From IMG/VR virus record IMGVR_UViG_3300030380_006479, positions 1 through 47,322 of that record: DNA of 47,322 nt; one strand, 5' to 3'. The position numbers were made by a program, and so were the translations under genes. Positions 42,573 to 47,322 of this stretch are shown piece by piece. This DNA comes from a virus. The notes below the pieces were generated by a model. It was not told the origin of the DNA, searched no databases, and saw nothing but the letters and a program-made list of their open reading frames with translations. The stretch's first letter is position 1; each line of letters opens with the position of its first letter.

Positions 42573-43531
42573 GAGATACAATTTTGTATGGAGACTGTCG
42601 TAAGACACTCAAACAATTTGATGAGCAAGCAAGGACTTGCATCACATCCCCACCATACTACGGATTGCGTGACTATGGTGGAGAACAGAACCAAATTGGT
42701 CAGGAGCAAACACCTGACGAATTTATTGAACAATTAATTACAGTATTCAAGGAGGTGCGAAATGTGCTTACAGATGACGGAACTTGTTGGGTTAATCTTG
42801 GCGATAGTTACTATAACTACAGACCAGGCTCAGGACAAGGACTACCAAAACAAAGTGTCTCAACTACTCGACAAGACTTACCAGATGTGTGTCCTCGTAG
42901 AGGAAATCGAATCGAAGGACTCAAAGAAAAAGACCTTATCGGAATCCCATGGTTATTTGCCTTTACAATGAGAGCAGACGGATGGTATCTACGACAAGAT
43001 ATAATATGGCATAAACCTAATCCAATGCCAGAGAGTGTCAAGGATAGATGCACAAAGTCACATGAATACATATTTTTATTCAGTAAGAACAAAAAATACT
43101 ACTACGACAATGAATCAATTAAAGAACCCGCAAAGGATTGGGGGACTAGAGATCGCACTAAAGGCAAGTATCATAATGTTGGCACTGGTCTATCCCCTCA
43201 TACAGGGTTAAACAAGAGTTATCCTACCAAAAATAAGAGATCAGTATGGTCAGTCACCAATAAACCTTATCGTGAAGCACATTTTGCGACCTATCCACCT
43301 GACTTAATCGAACCTTGTATCAAGGCAGGGAGTGAAGTGGGTGATCTAATACTTGATCCGTTTATGGGATCAGGAACTACAGCAGCAGTCGCAAAGGCAC
43401 TTGGAAGAGACTATATCGGATGTGAACTGCATGAAGACTATGGTAACCTAATTGAGAAGAGAATACAAGATTATGTGCCAGTTAAAAAAGTGGAACAAAA
43501 ACCTTGCATTAATATACTAGACATTATATAA
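42569..43531 (+). CDS. DNA methyltransferase, N4-cytosine or N6-adenine type
   Basis: 320 residues, beta-class order: catalytic motif IV TSPPYYGLRDYG (26-37) near the N-terminus and the SAM-binding 'DPFMGSGTT' (263-271) near the C-terminus. 'DIIWHKPNPMPESVKDR', 'HEYIFLFSKNKKYYYD' and 'GRDYIGCEL' are further family landmarks. The SPPY form is commonest in N4-cytosine enzymes but is also found in N6-adenine enzymes. Length is normal for a solitary methyltransferase. It could protect phage DNA from host or phage-encoded cleavage. Promoter P3 lies inside its 3' end. Confidence 0.85.
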   Translation: MRDTILYGDCRKTLKQFDEQARTCITSPPYYGLRDYGGEQNQIGQEQTPDEFIEQLITVFKEVRNVLTDDGTCWVNLGDSYYNYRPGSGQGLPKQSVSTTRQDLPDVCPRRGNRIEGLKEKDLIGIPWLFAFTMRADGWYLRQDIIWHKPNPMPESVKDRCTKSHEYIFLFSKNKKYYYDNESIKEPAKDWGTRDRTKGKYHNVGTGLSPHTGLNKSYPTKNKRSVWSVTNKPYREAHFATYPPDLIEPCIKAGSEVGDLILDPFMGSGTTAAVAKALGRDYIGCELHEDYGNLIEKRIQDYVPVKKVEQKPCINILDII

Positions 43532-43532
43532 T
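43489..43532 (+). promoter_or_regulatory. AGTGTCAC-class promoter P3 (degenerate)
   Basis: AGTGGAAC (43489-43496, six of eight matches) lies 38 bases before TATAAT (43527-43532), followed by AAGTACATAAG. Unlike the other copies it has TTGCAT at the -35 position, which may compensate for the weaker upstream box. It precedes the cp12 operon. Confidence 0.5.
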
Positions 43533-43539
43533 AAGTACA

Positions 43540-43555
43540 TAAGTTAATTAACTTA
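43540..43555. promoter_or_regulatory. 16-base perfect palindrome, possible operator
   Basis: TAAGTTAATTAACTTA reads the same on both strands and starts eight bases after the P3 -10 box, about where transcription should begin. A dimeric repressor site is possible. The rest of the leader to 43638 holds a GGATC/GATCC pairing and no recognised RNA. Confidence 0.45.
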
Positions 43556-43638
43556 GGGCAAGGATCTATGGTTGTCTTGATCCAGTTGAGAAATTACGTC
43601 CTGTAAGTCCCATTCTAAACTATCCAAAGGAGAATCTT

Positions 43639-43737
43639 ATGATCGAAGGAGTATTACTAACATTACTGATACTATCTTTCTCTATCGGTTCAGCAATCGG
43701 TATTGTAAACTACGGAACAAAAGGGAGGTTTTTCTAA
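43639..43737 (+). CDS. Small single-span membrane peptide
   Basis: 32 residues with AAGGAG six bases upstream. Residues 4-24 (GVLLTLLILSFSIGSAIGIVN) form one hydrophobic segment, and a basic end (KGRFF) follows. Its stop overlaps the next start (TAATG). It could sit in the host membrane; no family is recognised. Confidence 0.6.
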   Translation: MIEGVLLTLLILSFSIGSAIGIVNYGTKGRFF

Positions 43738-43877
43738 TGAGATGTCAAGTTAAACTATTCGTTGCAGGTACAGTATTTACCGAGGAGGTCAATGCTCGCA
43801 ACTATGACGAAGCAAGACAGGTTGCAGTCGCAAGGAATCCAAATGCGAGAGTGATCGGAGTCAATGCGAAGTTCTAA
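43737..43877 (+). CDS. Small conserved-type phage protein
   Basis: 46 residues (MRCQVKLFVAGTVFTEEVNA...). A beta-alpha-beta pattern is likely: strand, strand, 'NYDEARQVAVARNP' helix and an 'ARVIGVNAKF' strand. This pattern is familiar from small cyanophage proteins of unknown function. GGGAGG precedes the start, and both ends overlap neighbouring genes. Confidence 0.65.
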   Translation: MRCQVKLFVAGTVFTEEVNARNYDEARQVAVARNPNARVIGVNAKF

Positions 43878-44127
43878 CTATCAGAAGTTCTATCCTACCA
43901 CATTCCCATCCCTACTAGACCCAAAGGTGGGTCAACCCACAGGTTATGTAACTAAAGATGGGATGTGGGCGGCAGTTCCATCAAATGGCAAAAGATTTGC
44001 CATCGTTCACAATGGTATCGTAGAACACTTTTCAAAGAATTTTGAGAGTGCTATGACCTATATAAAAAAAGGTATTCAAAAAGAAAAGAAAAATGCACGA
44101 TCAAAGTCAAGCAGAAAAGTGGGATAG
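43864..44127 (+). CDS. Hypothetical protein
   Basis: 87 residues, not recognised. 'GYVTKDGMWAAVPSNGKRFAIVHNG' suggests a small beta-sheet domain; the last 20 residues are highly basic (KKNARSKSSRKVG), so nucleic-acid contact is possible. It overlaps the upstream gene by 14 bases and the downstream gene by 35. A GGAG lies a few bases before the start. Confidence 0.55.
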   Translation: MRSSNYQKFYPTTFPSLLDPKVGQPTGYVTKDGMWAAVPSNGKRFAIVHNGIVEHFSKNFESAMTYIKKGIQKEKKNARSKSSRKVG

Positions 44128-44296
44128 GGGCAAAACTCTTTTACTAGAGTCCTTATATAAACCTGATTCTAAACTACGTGGTTGTGCATACAATCAAGAA
44201 TGTTATGATGAAATGATGACGATACGTGATGAGATTATAGACTATGTGAGAGAACTTGCCAACCCCCATAGCAAACCTTTATCAAAATGGCGATGA
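44093..44296 (+). CDS. Hypothetical protein
   Basis: 67 residues, mainly helical and charged (KWDRGKTLLLESLYKPDSKL, ECYDEMMTIRDEIIDYVREL). Not recognised. The start lies inside the end of the previous gene, and the stop overlaps the next start by ten bases. The only ribosome-binding candidate is the A/G-rich AAGAAAAG, so it is probably coupled. Confidence 0.5.
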   Translation: MHDQSQAEKWDRGKTLLLESLYKPDSKLRGCAYNQECYDEMMTIRDEIIDYVRELANPHSKPLSKWR

Positions 44297-44442
44297 GTTT
44301 AGAAGTTAAACAAAATGACAATGGTTCATTTACAGTTGAGTGGGATAAAAACGATCCTGATTGGAAGTTCCTTAACAAGTTGACAACAGAAGAGATCGAG
44401 GGTATGATAGAGGAAATAATCAAACTCGATAAAAATGGATGA
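44287..44442 (+). CDS. Small hypothetical protein
   Basis: 51 residues. The pattern 'LEVKQNDNGSFTVEWDKNDP' (two strands) followed by 'LTTEEIEGMIEEIIKLDKNG' (acidic helix) recurs in small cyanophage proteins of unknown role. A second Met two codons on (44293) could be the start. Its end overlaps the next gene by eight bases. Confidence 0.55.
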   Translation: MAMSLEVKQNDNGSFTVEWDKNDPDWKFLNKLTTEEIEGMIEEIIKLDKNG

Positions 44443-44668
44443 TAAAAACTATTGTCTCGAACAACTAGAGGTGTGGATCGAAGCAGCAATAGAGAGTGAA
44501 GCATCCGCAGAGGAGATTTACAACTGTATCAGATCAACTCTTGTGAGCAAGATAACATACCATACAATTTATCTCAAACATTCTAAAGAATTGTTAAGTT
44601 TATTGAGTGGTAATGTGCCAAGTCAACCCACAAAACTTAAGTTGATAAGACCAGACAAAACTAAATAG
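44435..44668 (+). CDS. Hypothetical protein
   Basis: 77 residues: an acidic N-terminal helical half (LEQLEVWIEAAIESEASAEE) and a basic C-terminal half ending in KLKLIRPDKTK. Not recognised. It lies 20 bases upstream of cp12 in the same chain of overlapping genes. Confidence 0.55.
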   Translation: MDDKNYCLEQLEVWIEAAIESEASAEEIYNCIRSTLVSKITYHTIYLKHSKELLSLLSGNVPSQPTKLKLIRPDKTK

Positions 44669-44688
44669 TTACATAATAGGAGGTCACT

Positions 44689-44916
44689 ATGAAAACTATC
44701 GAAGACCATATTCAGCATGATAAAGACATAATTGCTGATCCAAATAGTTCAGAACCCGCGAAAAGACATGCGACTGATGAATTACACGAATTACAGGAGT
44801 ATGTTGGTCATCACAAAAAAGAAATTGATGCGGGAGATCATCATGACCCAAATGCCCTAGAACTATTTTGTGATAACCACCCAGACGAACCAGAATGTCT
44901 GGTATATGACGATTAA
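44689..44916 (+). CDS. cp12: CP12-like Calvin cycle inhibitor
   Basis: 75 residues with AGGAGG upstream. The C-terminus matches CP12: 'ALELFCDNHPDEPECLVYDD' has the Cys61-x8-Cys70 pair and the ExECxxYDD end that binds GAPDH. The middle 'HELQEYVGHH' takes the place of the CP12 'AAWDAVEEVQAA' helix. The N-terminal cysteine pair of plant and cyanobacterial CP12 is absent. CP12 holds GAPDH and phosphoribulokinase inactive; phage versions are thought to shut down carbon fixation and favour the pentose phosphate pathway for nucleotide supply. It is the last gene before a strong terminator. Confidence 0.85.
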   Translation: MKTIEDHIQHDKDIIADPNSSEPAKRHATDELHELQEYVGHHKKEIDAGDHHDPNALELFCDNHPDEPECLVYDD

Positions 44917-44919
44917 ATA

Positions 44920-44963
44920 AGTGTCACACACCCCCTACACAGGGGGTATTTTTTTGGTATTAT
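44920..44963 (+). promoter_or_regulatory. AGTGTCAC-class promoter P4
   Basis: AGTGTCAC (44920-44927) lies 38 bases before TATTAT (44958-44963). A complete terminator sits between the two boxes, so upstream transcription should stop where the ArdA unit begins. Confidence 0.6.
44930..44955 (+). terminator. Intrinsic terminator after cp12
   Basis: ACCCCCT pairs with AGGGGGT around an ACAC loop (seven pairs) and is followed by A and seven T. It begins 14 bases after the cp12 stop codon. Confidence 0.92.
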
Positions 44964-45070
44964 ATTAATAGGGAAACAAAACTGGCGATCAAGGGTCATA
45001 CCAAGTATCGGTCATACTCTAATGTAAGTCCACGTTTTTGTTTCTCGCACCTTATTATCCCCTGATTCCC

Positions 45071-45493
45071 ATGACAAGAGAAGGACTACCCACAGGACAA
45101 ATGCAAGAAGAGACACAGGAACTTCTTGATGAATACAATGAACTCTATAATTGGGAGTACAACGATATGGTTGACTTTATTCAGAGTTTTGGAGAAGAGG
45201 ATTTCAGATTCCATTATGAAAAATATCAGAGACTTGTTGATGACTATGGACAGGAAGTAGTCAATGAGTTTATGGAAGACCACGATCTTGAGTATTTCGA
45301 GGATATGTATCAAGGTCAGTATGAGAGTGGTGCAGAATTTGCAGAGCAACTATGCCAAGATTGTGGTTATATAAAGAGTTATCAAGGAGAGATACCCAGT
45401 TGGATAGAAATTGATTGGGAAAAAACTTGGGATAATCTATCCTATGATTACATAGAAATTGGTAATGGTCACATATTCAATGCCAATTATTAA
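45071..45493 (+). CDS. ArdA-like antirestriction protein
   Basis: 140 residues from the ATG at 45071, very acidic as expected for a DNA mimic. 'YQGQYESGAEFAEQLCQDCGY' resembles the 'YxGxYxSxExFAxxL' signature of ArdA, and 'IDWEKTWDNLSYDYIEIGNGHIF' resembles its C-terminal 'IDYExxxxxL...DY' end. ArdA proteins imitate bent B-DNA and block type I restriction enzymes. It is shorter than typical ArdA (about 165 residues), mainly at the N-terminus. A TTG at 45038 would add 11 residues; neither start has a clear ribosome binding site. P4 lies upstream with a leader of about 100 bases. Confidence 0.7.
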   Translation: MTREGLPTGQMQEETQELLDEYNELYNWEYNDMVDFIQSFGEEDFRFHYEKYQRLVDDYGQEVVNEFMEDHDLEYFEDMYQGQYESGAEFAEQLCQDCGYIKSYQGEIPSWIEIDWEKTWDNLSYDYIEIGNGHIFNANY

Positions 45494-45537
45494 AGTGTCA
45501 CATCAACCCTAGCATTTGACTTGTTAGGGACTATAAT
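45494..45537 (+). promoter_or_regulatory. AGTGTCAC-class promoter P5
   Basis: AGTGTCAC (45494-45501) lies 38 bases before TATAAT (45532-45537), followed by AAGTATATCA. CCCTAGCA (45507-45514) pairs with TGTTAGGG (45522-45529), an eight-pair hairpin with one G-T. The element begins directly after the ArdA stop codon. Confidence 0.7.
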
Positions 45538-45563
45538 AAGTATATCAAACAAAGATCCCCCCA

Positions 45564-45728
45564 ATGATTAAATTAGGAACACAAGTCCAACACAAATTAC
45601 ACGATGACCTTAATGGTGATGTAGTTCTAATCAACAGGAAAAGCAACACCGCTGCTGTTAAATACTGGGTCAATGACTATGAACCAATGATCGTCGACGT
45701 ATATCTATCTGACTTGGAGGTTGCATAA
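45564..45728 (+). CDS. Small hypothetical protein
   Basis: 54 residues, likely a small beta barrel (KLGTQVQHKL, GDVVLINRKSNTAAVKYW, VDVYLSDLEVA), similar in pattern to KOW/SH3-like small domains. First gene after P5. A run of six C, rather than a Shine-Dalgarno sequence, sits just before the ATG. The stop overlaps the next start (TAATG). Confidence 0.6.
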   Translation: MIKLGTQVQHKLHDDLNGDVVLINRKSNTAAVKYWVNDYEPMIVDVYLSDLEVA

Positions 45729-45928
45729 TGAAATACAATTCACCCTATGAAATCGGACTTGGTGAAAATGTCAAGTATGAAGGCAAAGACTACCTAGTTC
45801 TTATCAACTACATCAAGGGAGAAACTGACGCTAAAGGTTTCACCCCAAAAACAGACCGCACCATACTAATTGATGATGATGGTAATAGAACCACAGTTTA
45901 TGATTATCGCACATTGGAGGTTGTGTAA
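45728..45928 (+). CDS. Small hypothetical protein
   Basis: 66 residues, beta-rich (ENVKYEGKDYLVLINYI, RTILIDDDGNRTTVYDYRTLEVV). It resembles its upstream neighbour in size and strand pattern and ends with a similar 'LEV' segment, so the two may be paralogues. GGAGG upstream. TAATG overlaps on both sides. Confidence 0.6.
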   Translation: MKYNSPYEIGLGENVKYEGKDYLVLINYIKGETDAKGFTPKTDRTILIDDDGNRTTVYDYRTLEVV

Positions 45929-46140
45929 TGAAATACAATGTAACAGAAATTTTCTTTGATGTTGATGATTCCAACTATGAAGAAATTACATTAGAAGAAT
46001 ACAATGAAATTGTGCAAAATTCATTGGGTGTATGGGATGCAGAAGATGAAGATGACCTTATAGAAGAGATCACAACAGCATCAGGATGGTGCATCAAATC
46101 TATTGACTATGAAATCCAACTTAAGGGAGACTTTAACTAA
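45928..46140 (+). CDS. Small acidic hypothetical protein
   Basis: 70 residues, strongly acidic (ITLEEYNEIVQNSLGVW, DAEDEDDLIEEIT), with a final 'CIKSIDYEIQLKGDFN'. Not recognised. The acidity could fit a DNA-mimic or inhibitor protein, but no family match supports that. GGAGG precedes the start. TAATG overlaps on both sides. Confidence 0.6.
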   Translation: MKYNVTEIFFDVDDSNYEEITLEEYNEIVQNSLGVWDAEDEDDLIEEITTASGWCIKSIDYEIQLKGDFN

Positions 46141-46328
46141 TGAGAAACAGAAGATCCTATTACATTGATGCCATCAGAGAATTAGCACATTTAAACTTTG
46201 ATGAAGATACAGAATCAAAAATTCTTGCCGAACTGGATAAGAATTGGTTTGATAATAATGGTATGGTAAAATTATACGATGAGATATTAGAACTTGTCTA
46301 TGGAGACGGAGGAATTAAAGGATATTAG
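46140..46328 (+). CDS. Small hypothetical protein
   Basis: 62 residues, helical (YIDAIRELAHLNFDEDTESK, ILAELDKNWFDNNG, VKLYDEILELVYGDGGIKGY). Not recognised. Last gene of the four-gene coupled unit driven by P5; P6 follows 14 bases after its stop codon. Confidence 0.6.
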   Translation: MRNRRSYYIDAIRELAHLNFDEDTESKILAELDKNWFDNNGMVKLYDEILELVYGDGGIKGY

Positions 46329-46342
46329 TGGACACTTAGATT

Positions 46343-46386
46343 AGTGTCACATCAACCCTAGCATTTCACTTGCTAGGGATTATAAT
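46343..46386 (+). promoter_or_regulatory. AGTGTCAC-class promoter P6
   Basis: AGTGTCAC (46343-46350) lies 38 bases before TATAAT (46381-46386). CCCTAGCA (46356-46363) and TGCTAGGG (46371-46378) form a perfect eight-pair hairpin; relative to P5, the loop has a C for G change and the stem is fully complementary. Confidence 0.7.
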
Positions 46387-46414
46387 AAGAACATAAGCAA
46401 AGGAGTTCCCCCCT

Positions 46415-46708
46415 ATGACCACTATTCAAGAAATGACCTCTATTGAAAACATGGCACTTATTCAGCAATTTGTTGATTATGTTGATTCATTCTATGGCAC
46501 AGATGACCCACTCTATCCTATGATGAGTAGAGAGACAGGTCAACCATTAAATACACACGATATACATTGTGCAACTATGAACTATCTTACTATGTGTCTT
46601 GATGAGAATGAAACACGATACACTTGGGGTGATGGTGACAGTCTTGACAGAGAAAGAGTCAGAGACATTCTACTTGAAGAGTACCAGTACAAGTTTGTAG
46701 GAGAGTAA
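46415..46708 (+). CDS. Small hypothetical protein
   Basis: 97 residues, acidic and helical, with 'MALIQQFVDYVDSFYGTDDPLYP' near the start and 'DRERVRDILLEEYQYKFVGE' at the end. Not recognised. First gene after P6, with AAGGAG nine bases before the ATG and a run of six C between them. Confidence 0.6.
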   Translation: MTTIQEMTSIENMALIQQFVDYVDSFYGTDDPLYPMMSRETGQPLNTHDIHCATMNYLTMCLDENETRYTWGDGDSLDRERVRDILLEEYQYKFVGE

Positions 46709-46710
46709 CA

Positions 46711-46896
46711 ATGCCAAAAGAAATGCTATTCCTATGTGATGTTTACACAAAATGGTTAGAAGAAAATCAACTACCACATCAATGTGCATCTGACATCCTC
46801 TATGGTAAGGACACTATGAACAGACTAACACTCAATCAAACCTACTGGTTAGAGAACTTTATCTCTACGTGGGATATTATCGCACAAAACTCATAG
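46711..46896 (+). CDS. Small hypothetical protein
   Basis: 61 residues, helical and aromatic-rich (LFLCDVYTKWLEENQLPHQC, LTLNQTYWLENFISTWDII). Not recognised. It starts two bases after the previous stop, with AGGAGA upstream. Confidence 0.55.
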   Translation: MPKEMLFLCDVYTKWLEENQLPHQCASDILYGKDTMNRLTLNQTYWLENFISTWDIIAQNS

Positions 46897-46904
46897 GAGA
46901 TCAA

Positions 46905-47078
46905 ATGAGAACAAAAAACAAAGTTGCATTAGATTCTCTTATCGACAACATCAAACACACATTTTACTATGTTGGTGCAAAGGGTGATGATGTTGACCAG
47001 TTTGAGATTGACCAACTACACAAATTAGTTGACCAATTTGCATCACAAGTGACCATTTCAGACAGTCAGGGGCAGTAA
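46905..47078 (+). CDS. Small hypothetical protein
   Basis: 57 residues from the ATG at 46905, chosen because AGGAGA lies four bases upstream; a longer reading from 46869 would run inside the previous gene. It is probably helical (LDSLIDNIKHTFYYV, DQFEIDQLHKLVDQFASQV). Its stop overlaps the next start (TAATG). Confidence 0.6.
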   Translation: MRTKNKVALDSLIDNIKHTFYYVGAKGDDVDQFEIDQLHKLVDQFASQVTISDSQGQ

Positions 47079-47266
47079 TGAATTTAGAACAACGCAAAGC
47101 AAATCTCATATATGAGATAGCATCACTTATTAATGATGACCCACTATCAGCACCAGTATTGATAGAGGAATTAGTGGACATAATGTTTGATGAACAGATT
47201 GACCACATAGAGGATGTCATTGTAAATCAATTTGGTGTGGAGGTCTATGGCGAAGAGACAGTTTAA
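47078..47266 (+). CDS. Small acidic hypothetical protein
   Basis: 62 residues, helical and acidic (LIYEIASLINDDPLSAPVLI, EELVDIMFDEQIDHIEDVIV). Not recognised. Last gene of the unit driven by P6; P7 begins three bases after its stop codon. Confidence 0.6.
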   Translation: MNLEQRKANLIYEIASLINDDPLSAPVLIEELVDIMFDEQIDHIEDVIVNQFGVEVYGEETV

Positions 47267-47268
47267 TT

Positions 47269-47312
47269 AGTGGCACATCATCCCTAGCATTTGACTTGTT
47301 AGGGACTATAAT
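47269..47312 (+). promoter_or_regulatory. AGTGTCAC-class promoter P7
   Basis: AGTGGCAC (47269-47276) lies 38 bases before TATAAT (47307-47312), followed by AAGTATATCA at the window edge. The internal hairpin CCCTAGCA/TGTTAGGG is as in P5. Its target gene lies beyond the window. Confidence 0.65.
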
Positions 47313-47322
47313 AAGTATATCA

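Noticed and set aside
43556-43638. Possible tRNA or riboswitch in the leader of the cp12 operon
   Set aside because: There are short GGATC/GATCC pairings, but no anticodon arm, T-loop signature or CCA end, and no riboswitch motif I recognise.
45038-45070. TTG start adding 11 residues to the ArdA-like protein
   Set aside because: It has no ribosome binding site, and the added residues (FLAPYYPLIP) do not resemble the rest. It cannot be excluded, but the ATG at 45071 is preferred.
45515-45537. TTGACT as a -35 box for P5 (and the same in P7)
   Set aside because: It is only ten bases from TATAAT, far from the usual 16-18, and P6 has TTCACT there. It is the hairpin loop, not a -35 hexamer.
46869-46904. 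12-residue N-terminal extension of the 57-residue protein
   Set aside because: It would lie inside the preceding gene; the ATG at 46905 has AGGAGA at the right distance.

Overview
The window is part of the genome of a T4-like myovirus of cyanobacteria (a cyanophage), probably marine. T4-type structural genes are recognisable: gp4, gp48, a gp53 start, gp54, gp26, gp27 and gp5. Late promoters of the NATAAATA type precede several of them. A CP12 gene (44689-44916) encodes the small Calvin-cycle regulator that cyanophages carry to redirect host carbon metabolism. The DNA is AT-rich, which would suit a Prochlorococcus or low-GC Synechococcus host, but the exact host cannot be read from the sequence. 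I see no tRNA, CRISPR array or insertion sequence. Genes are packed tightly and no gap exceeds 300 bases.

Layout. (1) 1-1810, minus strand: head completion gp4, an unknown small protein, tail-tube cap gp48 and the first 20 codons of wedge protein gp53. They diverge from the rest at an inverted repeat that contains both start codons. (2) 1846-10904, plus strand: tail core and hub, namely gp54, gp26, a small chaperone-like ORF in the -1 frame, two tape-measure-like proteins, gp27, a gp5-type OB-fold hub protein and a separate beta-helical spike protein. (3) 10915-38245: about 27 kb of fibre and adhesin genes built from beta-repeat modules, with two beta-helix proteins, two S74 self-chaperone domains, two tail-collar domains and glycine-rich tips. 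DNA blocks are shared between these genes. (4) 38288-40002: three small unknown proteins and a 2OG-Fe(II) oxygenase. (5) 40217-43531: a restriction-modification-like island with a PD-(D/E)XK nuclease candidate, an NPPF methyltransferase, an SF2 helicase, a 34-residue coupled peptide and an SPPY methyltransferase. (6) 43639-47322: short operons of tiny proteins, with cp12 and an ArdA-like antirestriction protein.

Regions 5 and 6 share a recurrent promoter design. At seven places an AGTGTCAC-like box lies exactly 38 bases upstream of a TATAAT-like -10 box, with no good -35 hexamer in most copies. Several copies hold a hairpin between the boxes, and one of these is a complete intrinsic terminator. 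This looks like a coordinated, probably early, regulon controlling the nuclease/methyltransferase island, CP12 and ArdA. Together with a candidate programmed -1 frameshift at the end of gp26, it is the most interesting content of the window. All assignments come from reading the sequence and remembered family features; no database search was run.
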